Part shown: piece by piece, positions 1 through 5,869 of the stretch | Layout: each line of letters starts with the position of its first letter | Position numbering within the stretch: the stretch's first letter is position 1 | Assembly: GCA_009695405.1 (NCBI GenBank) | Contig: SIAZ01000220.1 | Coordinates: forward strand, 1-5,869 | DNA length: 5,869 nucleotides | Direction: 5' to 3' | Origin: Pedosphaera sp. | GTDB taxonomy: Bacteria; Verrucomicrobiota; Verrucomicrobiia; Limisphaerales; UBA9464 | Translations under genes and position numbers: made by a program | The notes under the pieces: generated by a model | Databases searched by the model: none | Told to the model about the DNA's origin: nothing | What the model saw: only the letters and a program-made list of their open reading frames with translations

Positions 1-1
1 A

Positions 2-118
2 CAGTTTCAGCGCCGTCTCCGGGGCAGTGGTCAGTTCTGGACCCGCCCCGGCCTTACCCATCTCCTTCAACTCTGCGTCCTGGTCAAAAACAAGGACGAT
101 CACCTCCTCTGGAACTGA
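2..118 (+). CDS. C-terminal fragment of a probable DDE transposase, cut by the left edge
   Basis: The frame starting at base 2 is open for 38 codons and ends at TGA 116-118. The peptide contains GSGQFWTRPG, then LLQLCVLVKNKDDHLLWN at the stop. A basic stretch, a G-x-G-x-x-W-x-R-P-G motif, a Leu-rich helix and a terminal LW resemble the C termini of some DDE transposases (ISKra4-like in my recollection). By hand count 28 of 38 codons end in G or C, and the aromatic-rich composition looks coding. Two other + frames and one - frame are also open across this stretch, but they give Pro/Ser-rich or featureless peptides that look like shadows. The catalytic residues would lie outside the window. The family assignment is tentative. 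If it is right, the end of an insertion sequence should lie shortly after base 118. Confidence 0.45.
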   Translation, partial: QFQRRLRGSGQFWTRPGLTHLLQLCVLVKNKDDHLLWN

Positions 119-138
119 TTCTTACCGTCAACTCGTGA

Positions 139-282
139 ATGCACGGGAGTGCAAAAGGCAAAACGGATTTGCGTGAGAGGGTTCGAGAGTGTTCTTTAGT
201 AAAGAAGTTTGGGTCCGATGGACTAATCTGCTTCGAAGAACTTTTGACGAAGGCCGAAGCCATGATCAGACTCAGCGGATGA
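139..282 (+). CDS. Doubtful 47-residue ORF, or 3' remnant of an older gene, upstream of clpC
   Basis: ATG at 139 opens 47 codons to TGA at 280-282. The peptide is not one I recognise. It begins MHGSAKGKTDLRERVRE and its second half (FEELLTKAEAMIRLSG) could form an amphipathic helix, which looks more protein-like than the antisense frame over the same bases. There is no Shine-Dalgarno sequence ahead of the ATG. The ATG lies inside a small hairpin (140-153) and directly follows an in-frame TGA at 136-138. It ends 31 bases before clpC. It could be a genuine small gene, the tail of a gene cut by the mobile element on the left, or chance. I have no evidence for a function. Confidence 0.25.
   Translation: MHGSAKGKTDLRERVRECSLVKKFGSDGLICFEELLTKAEAMIRLSG
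140..153. repeat. Short perfect inverted repeat (TGCAC/GTGCA)
   Basis: TGCAC (140-144) and GTGCA (149-153) are perfect inverted copies around a 4-base GGGA loop, 22 bases after the stop of the transposase-like fragment. No T-tract follows, so it is not a standard intrinsic terminator. It could belong to the end of the left mobile element, or it could be chance at this size. Confidence 0.3.
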
Positions 283-313
283 ACGGCGGGCAAATCTTCC
301 ATCTATAAAATTA

Positions 314-2842
314 ATGAGCGACGAATCGATGAACAATTTTACGCCCCGTGCGCAACAGGTACTTGCCTTGGCGCGCAAAGAGGCGGATCGCTTCAATCAC
401 AACTATGTTGGGACTGAGCACCTCTTGTTGGGTTTAATTAAATTGGGCCAAGGTGTAGCGGTGAATGTGTTGCAGAAGATGGGGCTCGACTTGGACACGG
501 TACGACAAGAGGTCGAAAAAGAGGTTAGTGGTGGTAAGGACCAGAAATCGGGCGGCAATATTCCCTACACACCACGAGTCAAGAAGGTGTTATCATTGTC
601 GGCTAAAGAAGCCAAGGCTTTGAACCACACTTACGTCGGTACCGAGCATATTCTATTGGGCTTATTGCGCGAAGGAGATGGTGTTGCGGCCAAGGTTCTG
701 CGCAATCTAGAAGTAGATATCGAGCAGTGCCGCCAGGAAATCCTCAAAGAATTGGACCCTCAGTTCCAAAACAGCGAAGGAGAAGAGGCACCGAAGGAAT
801 CGGCAGACGAACCCGTTGAAGCAGGCAAAGCAGGCCCGAAGCCAGATAGAAATAAGGATACTAAGACACCTGCGTTGAAAGCATTTGGACGGGATTTGAC
901 CGAAATTGCTCGTAAAGGGGAGATGGACCCGGTGATTGGGCGTGCGTCAGAGATTGAGCGAGCGATTCAGATATTGTGTCGTCGGACCAAGAATAACCCG
1001 GTGCTACTGGGCGAAGCTGGCGTCGGTAAGACGGCGATTGTAGAGGGCTTAGCTCAAGAGATAGCCAAGGGGAACGTTCCCGAATTGTTGCAAAACAAGC
1101 GGGTTGTGACCTTGGATTTGGCATTGATGATTGCGGGAACAAAATACCGTGGACAATTTGAAGAGCGAATCAAGGCGGTGATGGATGAGATTCGTAAGGC
1201 CAAAAATGTGATCCTCTTCATCGACGAATTGCACACCATTGTAGGCGCAGGATCTGCGGAAGGAACGATGGATGCCTCCAATATTTTCAAGCCCGCTTTG
1301 GGCCGTGGAGAATTACAGATTGTGGGCGCCACCACTCTGACTGAATACCGGAAGTACATTGAGAAAGACTCAGCCCTCGAGCGCCGGTTCCAGACGGTTA
1401 AGGTGGAACCGCCTTCGGTGGACGATGCGATCGCGATTTTGGTGGGATTAAAGAGCAAGTACGAGGATCACCATAAAGCTGAATTCACCCAATCAGCGGT
1501 GGAAGCCTGTGTGAAGTTGTCTGATCGGTATATTACAGCTCGGTTTCTACCTGATAAGGCGATTGACGTATTGGATGAAGCGGGGTCGAAGGCTCGTATT
1601 GAGGCGATGCAACGACCTCGGAACATTAAAGATATTGAGGCAGAGATTGAGGTCTTAAAAACCACCAAGGAGCAGTCAATTAAGGATCAGGATTTTGAAG
1701 GAGCAGCTCAACTTCGCGATCGTGAGAAGGCGGCCAAAGAGCGTCTTGAGAGGACATTGACTGAGTGGAAGGTGGCTAAGGACGAACGGCGGGTCACGGT
1801 GACCGAGGATGATATTCTCCAAGTTGTTTCCAAGTGGACTGGGATTCCCTTAAATCGGATGGGACAGAGCGACACCCAGAAGTTGTTGGCTGTCGAAGAG
1901 GAATTATCGAAGACGGTAATTGGGCAACGGGATGCGGTCTCGGCTTTGGCTAAAGCATTGAGACGTTCGCGGACCGACTTGAAGGATCCGAAGCGACCGA
2001 TTGGCTGCTTTGGATTGCTCGGCCCGACGGGTGTGGGCAAAACCTTATTGGCTCGAACTTTAGCGGAGCAAGTGTTTGGGAGTATCCAAGCTTTAATCCA
2101 ACTCGATATGTCCGAGTATATGGAGAAGTTCACGGTCAGTCGTTTGATCGGTTCGCCCCCAGGTTACGTTGGCCACGAAGAGGGAGGTCAGTTGACCGAA
2201 AAAGTCCGGCGCCAACCGTATTCGGTAGTTTTATTTGACGAGATTGAAAAGGCGCATCCGGATGTGATGAACATGCTTCTTCAGATCTTAGAAGAGGGTA
2301 AGTTGACCGATTCGCATGGTCGGACAGTTGATTTTCGAAACACAATCATCTTGCTGACCTCTAACGTGGGTTCGGACACCATTCGTAAACAGGCGTCGAT
2401 GGGCTTTTCGAAAGCTACGGATGATTCAAGTTATGATGCGATGCGCGGCCGGATTCTGGATGAAGCCAAGAAGTTTTTCCGCCCTGAATTCTTGAATCGT
2501 TTTGACGATATCATTGTGTTCCGGACTTTGGGACGTCCTGAGCTCAATGTGATTCTGGATTTGGAGATTGCTAAAGTATTGGAACGTATCCGGCGCCGAA
2601 ATATTACAGTCCTCTTAGATGAGTCAGCCCGCGCGTTCCTAATCGAGAAGGGCTTTGATCCACAGTACGGGGCTCGGCCAATGCGTCGTGCCGTGGAGCG
2701 TTATCTTGAAGATCCGTTGGCTGAGGAAATCTTGCGCGGGACGTTGATCGATGGCGAGCCTGTCACTGCAGTAGCCGAGGGCGACAAGTTGGTGTTCAGT
2801 CACAAAAAAGATCCAGCAGCTGAAGGGGCCTTGAGTTCCTAA
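314..2842 (+). CDS. clpC: ClpC-type AAA+ unfoldase (ATP-binding subunit of the Clp protease)
   Basis: This is a cytoplasmic two-ring Clp/Hsp100 ATPase that unfolds proteins and normally feeds them to ClpP. The 842 residues match the usual ClpC length. In order there are: a double Clp_N repeat (about 7-145, with NHNYVGTEHLLLGL and NHTYVGTEHILLGL as the two copies); AAA-1 with Walker A GEAGVGKT (233-240), pore loop KYRG (277-280), Walker B VILFIDE (299-305) and ERRF (356-359); a middle domain with a UVR-like segment (about 456-478), the ClpC hallmark; and AAA-2 with Walker A GPTGVGKT (570-577), pore loop GYVG (617-620), Walker B VVLFDE (638-643) and LNRF (727-730). MGF at 696-698 sits where the ClpP-docking loop is expected. 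All key residues are present. The start is uncertain: ATG 314 has no visible Shine-Dalgarno site, and ATG 329 (residue 6, MNNFTPRAQQ) matches the common ClpC N terminus. No clpP, mcsA, mcsB or ctsR is in the window, and no convincing promoter was found. Confidence 0.97.
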   Translation: MSDESMNNFTPRAQQVLALARKEADRFNHNYVGTEHLLLGLIKLGQGVAVNVLQKMGLDLDTVRQEVEKEVSGGKDQKSGGNIPYTPRVKKVLSLSAKEAKALNHTYVGTEHILLGLLREGDGVAAKVLRNLEVDIEQCRQEILKELDPQFQNSEGEEAPKESADEPVEAGKAGPKPDRNKDTKTPALKAFGRDLTEIARKGEMDPVIGRASEIERAIQILCRRTKNNPVLLGEAGVGKTAIVEGLAQEIAKGNVPELLQNKRVVTLDLALMIAGTKYRGQFEERIKAVMDEIRKAKNVILFIDELHTIVGAGSAEGTMDASNIFKPALGRGELQIVGATTLTEYRKYIEKDSALERRFQTVKVEPPSVDDAIAILVGLKSKYEDHHKAEFTQSAVEACVKLSDRYITARFLPDKAIDVLDEAGSKARIEAMQRPRNIKDIEAEIEVLKTTKEQSIKDQDFEGAAQLRDREKAAKERLERTLTEWKVAKDERRVTVTEDDILQVVSKWTGIPLNRMGQSDTQKLLAVEEELSKTVIGQRDAVSALAKALRRSRTDLKDPKRPIGCFGLLGPTGVGKTLLARTLAEQVFGSIQALIQLDMSEYMEKFTVSRLIGSPPGYVGHEEGGQLTEKVRRQPYSVVLFDEIEKAHPDVMNMLLQILEEGKLTDSHGRTVDFRNTIILLTSNVGSDTIRKQASMGFSKATDDSSYDAMRGRILDEAKKFFRPEFLNRFDDIIVFRTLGRPELNVILDLEIAKVLERIRRRNITVLLDESARAFLIEKGFDPQYGARPMRRAVERYLEDPLAEEILRGTLIDGEPVTAVAEGDKLVFSHKKDPAAEGALSS

Positions 2843-2869
2843 AGTTATCGGCGCTGCCGGTTTGGGACT

Positions 2870-2891
2870 CCCCAGACGGCAACGGCTGGGG
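2870..2891. repeat. Inverted repeat between clpC and mlaE (CCCCAG/CTGGGG)
   Basis: CCCCAG (2870-2875) and CTGGGG (2886-2891) can form a 6-bp GC-rich stem with a 10-base loop, 27 bases after the clpC stop. It is followed by AAAAA, not a run of T, on the + strand, so it does not meet the intrinsic terminator pattern in either direction. It may still form a hairpin in the leader or in a clpC read-through transcript. It lies in the only sizeable gap between clpC and the mla genes. Confidence 0.4.
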
Positions 2892-2945
2892 AAAAATCGG
2901 GATTGGGGGAACCGGGCGGTGTTAGATGGCTTATGCATTAAAGTA

Positions 2946-3719
2946 ATGACTCCAATTCTACAGCGAATTTCTAGTTCACTCCGCGAACTGGGCGATCTTT
3001 TCCTTTTGGTGGGTGATGTCTTTGCTTCCTTTCGGCATCGGCGACCTTCTTGGGGTGACTTTCTGTATCAACTGCATTTTATCGGAGTTAAAAGTCAAAG
3101 TGTGGTGATCACAACCGGTGCGGCGACCGGAATGGTTCTTTGTGCACAGACTTATTTTCAATTTCACAAAGTTAAAATGGACACGGCCACTGGGGCGGTA
3201 GTGAGTGTGGGGATGAGCAGTGAACTTGGTCCTGTGTTGGCTGCTTTGATGATTTCAGGCCGGGTTGGTGCGGCAATGGCAGCAGAGTTGGGAACCATGA
3301 AGGTAACCGAACAAATTGATGCTTTAAGGACCTTAGCTGCCCACCCAGTCGATACCTTGGTGATGCCTCGAGTTTTGGCTTCCCTTGTTTCGGCCCCGTT
3401 ACTTACCGCTGAAGCTGTGATCGTGGGGATTACAGCCAGTTGGATGATTGGAGTGAAGCTCCTAGGTATCGATAGCGCCTATTATTTAGTAAATATGAAT
3501 CGGTACACCAATCCGGTTGACGTTATCTCCGGGTTAATCAAATCGCTTTTTTTTGGGGCGATTATTGCTTTAATTAGTTGCTACAAAGGACTCAATTGTC
3601 GGGGTGGTGCCGAGGGAGTTGGTCGCGCAACCACCGAGGCGGTAGTGGCAGCTAGCATTACCATTTTGGTGAGCAATTTCTTTTTGACTCTGCTTTTGAC
3701 CCGCTTTTTTAAGGGCTGA
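2946..3719 (+). CDS. mlaE: MlaE-family ABC transporter permease (phospholipid transport)
   Basis: This is the inner-membrane permease of an Mla/MCE lipid transporter. It forms the membrane core that binds MlaF on the cytoplasmic side and MlaD on the periplasmic side. From ATG 2946 it is 257 residues, close to E. coli MlaE (260). The MlaE hallmarks are present: ELGPVL (93-98), the GRVGAAMAAELGTMKVTEQI block (105-124), and SCYKGLNC followed by GGAEGVGRATTEAVV (from 211). Several hydrophobic segments lie around 53-68, 140-195 and 195-255. The frame extends upstream to a TTG at 2862, adding 28 Arg- and Gly-rich residues with no family likeness, so I prefer ATG 2946. The Shine-Dalgarno site is weak. 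There is no N-terminal STAS fusion. It lies 3 bases from mlaF and leads the operon. Confidence 0.93.
   Translation: MTPILQRISSSLRELGDLFLLVGDVFASFRHRRPSWGDFLYQLHFIGVKSQSVVITTGAATGMVLCAQTYFQFHKVKMDTATGAVVSVGMSSELGPVLAALMISGRVGAAMAAELGTMKVTEQIDALRTLAAHPVDTLVMPRVLASLVSAPLLTAEAVIVGITASWMIGVKLLGIDSAYYLVNMNRYTNPVDVISGLIKSLFFGAIIALISCYKGLNCRGGAEGVGRATTEAVVAASITILVSNFFLTLLLTRFFKG
3711..3715 (+). promoter_or_regulatory. Ribosome binding site of mlaF, inside the end of mlaE
   Basis: AAGGG lies 7 bases before the mlaF ATG (3723) and overlaps the last codons of mlaE (stop TGA 3717-3719). This arrangement suggests translational coupling. It is the clearest Shine-Dalgarno-like site in the window, as the starts of clpC, mlaE and mlaD show only weak matches. 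Confidence 0.55.
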
Positions 3720-3722
3720 CAC

Positions 3723-4469
3723 ATGATTGAGGTCCGCGACGTTAGAAAATCTTTCGGTAGCCAAGCTGTTTTAAAGGGGGCCAGCCTTCAAATTAAGGCC
3801 GGCGAAGCAGTGGTGATTATTGGTCGCAGCGGCGGAGGAAAAAGCGTTTTGCTCAAGCACCTTATTGGTCTACTGCCACCCGACCAAGGATCGGTCTTGG
3901 TGGGTGGAGCTGATTTAGCCCAAATGACCGAGCGCCAATTGCTGCAAGTTCGCCGCCGTTTTGGGATGCTCTTTCAGACGGCGGCACTTTTCGATTCGTT
4001 GAATGTTTTTGAGAATGTTAGTTTTGTCCTTCGACGCGAGGGACGTCATTCTGCTGCTGAAATTCGGAGTTTAGTTGCCGACGCTTTGGCGCGCGTTGAA
4101 CTTTCTGGAATTGAAGAAAAGCTGCCTTCCGAACTCTCTGGAGGGATGCGCAAACGGGTTGGATTGGCGCGCGCTATTATTTATAAACCGGAGATTTTGC
4201 TCTATGACGAACCGACCACCGGACTTGACCCGATCGCTGGTGACCGGATTGATCGACTAATTCGCCGAGTTTGGGAGCAGCTAAATGTAACGAGTATTGC
4301 GGTGACCCATGATATGAAAAGTGCACGAACCATTAGTAATCGAATTCTTATGTTGCACGAAGGAACTATTTACGCAGATGGAAAAACAGAGGAGATCTTA
4401 GATTCAAAAGATCCAATTTTGCACCGCTTTGTGAATGGAATTTCAACTATCGGAATTGGAAACGTCTAA
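3723..4469 (+). CDS. mlaF: MlaF-family ABC transporter ATP-binding protein (phospholipid transport)
   Basis: This is the cytoplasmic ATPase that powers the MlaE permease. The 248 residues form a single nucleotide-binding domain with all motifs intact: Walker A GRSGGGKS (34-41), Q-loop Gln85 in MLFQTAALFDSLNVFENV, signature LSGGM (138-142) followed by RKRVGLARAI, Walker B ILLYDEP (158-164), D-loop GLDP (167-170) and the H-loop His196 in AVTHDMKSA. The FQTAALFDSLNVFENV and LSGGMRKRVGLARAI wording is typical of the MlaF/Ttg2A/Mkl subgroup, not of importer ATPases. The ATG is preceded by AAGGG at 7 bases. The gene starts 3 bases after mlaE and ends 2 bases before mlaD, so the three are most likely made from one transcript. 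It is slightly shorter than E. coli MlaF (269) but nothing essential is missing. Confidence 0.95.
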   Translation: MIEVRDVRKSFGSQAVLKGASLQIKAGEAVVIIGRSGGGKSVLLKHLIGLLPPDQGSVLVGGADLAQMTERQLLQVRRRFGMLFQTAALFDSLNVFENVSFVLRREGRHSAAEIRSLVADALARVELSGIEEKLPSELSGGMRKRVGLARAIIYKPEILLYDEPTTGLDPIAGDRIDRLIRRVWEQLNVTSIAVTHDMKSARTISNRILMLHEGTIYADGKTEEILDSKDPILHRFVNGISTIGIGNV

Positions 4470-4471
4470 TC

Positions 4472-5467
4472 ATGCAATCTAAGTCGCTGCCCATTAAAGT
4501 CGGATGCTTCGTGGTGCTGGGAATTGTTATCATTGGTGCCCTTATTCTCAACTTCAGTAAAGGGGCCTCCTTTTGGAAAGTAGGCCGGACGGTAATCGTC
4601 AAATCGGGTAATGTGGGAGGACTCCGATCCGGAGCGGTGGTGACACTTTCCGGGGTGCGGATTGGTCTAGTCGAATCGGTCAATTTATCGAGCGACGGAC
4701 GCGATGTCTTGATTCGTTGCCGGATTGAAAGTCCGGTAATCATTTATTCGGATGCCCGCTTTGATATTGAGCAAAGCGGTTTCCTTGGGGATCAGTTTAT
4801 TTCCATTCTACCCACGAAAAATCAAGGAACATCCTTGGAAAATGGAGCATCCGTGCACGCAGCAGACCCCTTTAATATTCAGGAAGCGGCGCGGGGCGCG
4901 GTCAGTTTGATGGGGCGCTTAGATTCGGCAGTGAGTCGTATCGATTCAGCTTTGAGTCGGGTGGACCGTATCCTTCTCGCAGAGGCTACCCTCAGCCAGC
5001 TCACCAATACCATCGGGCATTTTCATCAGATGTCGGAACGAGCAGACAAGACCCTGATGGATGTCGAGGATTTAGTCCGAGAGAACCGGCCTGTTATCGG
5101 TTTGGTCCTCAGTAATTTTAATGTTGTCTCGGGAAAAATGAGTGCGGTTGTGGAGCAAGTCTCGGCATTGACACTGCACGTTGATTCAGTGGTTTTAACC
5201 AATCGAGAGACTCTGCGTGAGACATTGGTTGCCCTCCGAGAGACATCGAGTGGACTCAAAGAGATCACTTCTGATCTTCAAACTGGGAAGGGGACCGCTG
5301 GCGCGTTGTTAAAGGATGCAGAATTAAAACAGAATCTGATCTCGATGGCGGGCAATTTGAGCACGGTTTCTAGTAATATGGCGAAGTATGGGCTTCTGTA
5401 TAGCCCTCGCCGACTAACTCCTTGGACAAATGACACTCGGTATACCGGCCGAGGCCCAATGCGTTGA
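4472..5467 (+). CDS. mlaD: MlaD-family MCE-domain lipid transport protein
   Basis: This is the membrane-anchored substrate-binding subunit of the Mla transporter. MCE domains oligomerise into a ring through which lipids pass between the inner membrane and the periplasm. The 331 residues contain a short basic N terminus, one transmembrane helix (about 10-28), an MCE domain (about 38-115) with VGGLRSGAVVTLSGVRIG (48-65) and the FLGDQFISILPT closing strand (104-115), then a long helical tail. The tail has three heptads (RLDSAVS, RIDSALS, RVDRILL, 149-169) and ends with the GKGTAGALLKD motif (272-282) seen near the C terminus of many MCE proteins. E. coli MlaD is only 183 residues, so this is a long-tailed form, as in many non-proteobacterial and TGD2-like MCE proteins. 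It follows mlaF by 2 bases. The last 40 residues (LLYSPRR to RGPMR) are polar and probably less ordered. Confidence 0.93.
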   Translation: MQSKSLPIKVGCFVVLGIVIIGALILNFSKGASFWKVGRTVIVKSGNVGGLRSGAVVTLSGVRIGLVESVNLSSDGRDVLIRCRIESPVIIYSDARFDIEQSGFLGDQFISILPTKNQGTSLENGASVHAADPFNIQEAARGAVSLMGRLDSAVSRIDSALSRVDRILLAEATLSQLTNTIGHFHQMSERADKTLMDVEDLVRENRPVIGLVLSNFNVVSGKMSAVVEQVSALTLHVDSVVLTNRETLRETLVALRETSSGLKEITSDLQTGKGTAGALLKDAELKQNLISMAGNLSTVSSNMAKYGLLYSPRRLTPWTNDTRYTGRGPMR

Positions 5468-5583
5468 GGCCGATTTGGAAGCGGGGGCTGACCTTAGATT
5501 CTCCTTTAAAGTAACCTTTTTAAGGGCACAAGAGTGAGAGAGGAGAGTTGGCACTGGGATCAAAGTTGTCGCATTCTAGCCAC

Positions 5584-5723
5584 ATGGATTTTATTGCCGA
5601 TTGGGAGAAAGAACTTGAATCGATTTTTGTCCGAGGACTGGAGTCATGGTCGGCGGGGCATCGGACGCCCGAAACCCTTTTCTCTGAAGCTGATTGGTTT
5701 TTCTTAGGGCGAGTCGGTTGTTC
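5584..5723 (+). pseudogene. 5' part of an unrecognised gene, truncated by an IS66-type insertion
   Basis: ATG 5584 opens 46 complete codons (MDFIADWEKELESIF, then FVRGLESWSAGHRTPETLF, ending ADWFFLGRVGC), and the 47th codon uses the first base of the IS. The peptide looks like the N terminus of a real soluble, mostly helical and acidic protein, not a random frame. The stop TAA (5725-5727) lies inside the GTAAGCG terminus that begins at 5724, so the rest of the protein was probably displaced to the far side of the IS, beyond the window. The frame is open upstream to 5524. An AGGAGAG (5541-5547) sits next to an in-frame TTG (5548), too close for normal use, and 38 bases before the ATG, too far, so the start is uncertain. 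I cannot name the family. It follows mlaD by 116 bases. Confidence 0.55.
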
Positions 5724-5752
5724 GTAAGCGTACGCCGAACCCCATGGTTCCC
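5724..5752 (+). repeat. Candidate IS66 left terminal inverted repeat
   Basis: The tip is GTAAGCG. It includes the perfect palindrome GCGTACGC (5728-5735) and the inverted pair GAACC (5737-5741)/GGTTC (5746-5750) with a CCAT loop. The exact inner limit of the terminal repeat cannot be set without the other end of the element. Confidence 0.55.
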
Positions 5753-5783
5753 AATTCGCCTTCCTTGGGTTTAGCCTGAGCGA

Positions 5784-5869
5784 ATGAACTCAATTAAACC
5801 GTCTCGGAAGCGGCGTGGTCTTGCTGAAATCCAACTGCTAATCACTGAATTCAAAAGCTCGGAACTCTC
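5784..5869 (+). CDS. IS66-type first ORF (TnpA-like accessory protein), N-terminal part only
   Basis: ATG 5784 opens a frame that stays open to the right edge (28 complete codons, MNSIKPSRKRRGLAEIQLL followed by ITEFKSSEL). A basic N terminus, then an A-E-I-x-x-L-I-x-x-F-x-x-S-x-L helix, is the pattern of the short helix-turn-helix accessory protein (TnpA) that opens IS66 operons, where a segment like SQAEFCRRHGLS would normally follow. The nearest upstream in-frame stop is TAG 5772-5774, so ATG 5784 is the first possible ATG. There is no strong ribosome binding site. The position about 60 bases inside the GTAAGCG end supports the assignment. Confidence 0.6.
   Translation, partial: MNSIKPSRKRRGLAEIQLLITEFKSSEL

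Larger units (their letters stand above)
5724..5869 (+). mobile_element. Left end of an IS66-family insertion sequence, continuing past the window
   Basis: The block begins GTAAGCGTACGCCGAACC. IS66-family elements characteristically have ends starting GTAA(GCG) and make 8-bp target duplications (established knowledge). Behind it, after about 60 bases, an ORF opens whose N terminus resembles the small first protein of IS66 elements. The terminus also coincides with the point where the upstream reading frame stops, as expected for an insertion. The right end and the TnpB and TnpC genes would lie outside the window. Confidence 0.7.

Noticed and set aside
82..98. CtsR-like operator (GGTCAAA followed by AAGGAC)
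   Set aside because: Only the first heptad matches the CtsR direct repeat, the second half is poor, and the site lies inside the transposase-like reading frame.
120..125. CTTAC as the right end of an IS66 element on the left side
   Set aside because: Only five bases agree with the GTAAG tip, the next bases differ from the right-hand IS66 end, and the left peptide does not resemble an IS66 TnpC C terminus.
84..302. A 72-residue minus-strand frame upstream of clpC
   Set aside because: Its composition (Ser-, Pro- and Arg-rich) looks like a shadow of the + strand. It overlaps both the transposase-like fragment and the 139-282 ORF. An AGGAGGTGATC on this strand (100-110) is not followed by a usable start at normal spacing in an open frame.
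244..311. clpC promoter from TTGACG (244-249) or TATAAA (304-309)
   Set aside because: No -10 lies 16-18 bases after TTGACG and no -35 lies at the right distance before TATAAA, which sits only 5 bases from the start codon.
2870..2896. Intrinsic terminator after clpC
   Set aside because: The stem is followed by AAAAA, not T residues, and the opposite strand also lacks a T-tract after the stem.
5436..5472. Terminator hairpins at the end of mlaD (CTCGG/CCGAG and CGGCC/GGCCG)
   Set aside because: The stems are only 5 bp, lie mostly inside the coding sequence and have no T-tract.
5548..5577. Sigma-54 or sigma-70 promoter before the truncated gene (TTGGCAC and CATTCT)
   Set aside because: The TGGCAC has no TTGC at sigma-54 spacing, and the sigma-70 reading has a poor -10 and would leave the transcript almost without a leader.

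Overview
The window looks like a chromosomal segment of a Gram-negative (diderm) bacterium. It carries a complete clpC-type AAA+ unfoldase gene followed by a compact three-gene Mla/MCE lipid-transport operon (mlaE, mlaF, mlaD). The ClpC sequence style, the weak or absent Shine-Dalgarno sites and the clpC-mlaEFD order fit the Verrucomicrobia/PVC group best. That placement rests on recognition of protein style, not on a search.

Layout, all on the + strand. Bases 2-118 hold the last 38 codons of a protein entering from the left edge, which reads like the C terminus of a DDE transposase. Bases 119-313 are mostly non-coding, with one doubtful 47-codon ORF (139-282) and a small hairpin. clpC occupies 314-2842. 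After a 103-base gap come mlaE (2946-3719), mlaF (3723-4469) and mlaD (4472-5467), with 3- and 2-base gaps, so they are almost certainly co-transcribed. Bases 5468-5583 are intergenic. A protein-like reading frame starts at 5584 and stops after 47 codons, exactly where a GTAAGCG terminus typical of IS66-family elements begins (5724). Behind that terminus the first ORF of the IS (5784 to the right edge) opens and runs off the window. The 5584 gene therefore appears to have been interrupted by an IS66-type insertion, with its stop codon supplied by the IS end.

Functionally, MlaE (permease), MlaF (ATPase) and MlaD (membrane-anchored MCE subunit) should form an inner-membrane phospholipid transporter serving outer-membrane lipid asymmetry. 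No mlaB (STAS) or mlaC (periplasmic carrier) gene is present in the window. ClpC is a protein-quality-control unfoldase that normally works with ClpP and is probably a separate unit that happens to lie next to the operon.

I see no clearly novel multi-gene system here. The most interesting points are the two mobile-element edges around the housekeeping block and the gene broken by the right-hand one.
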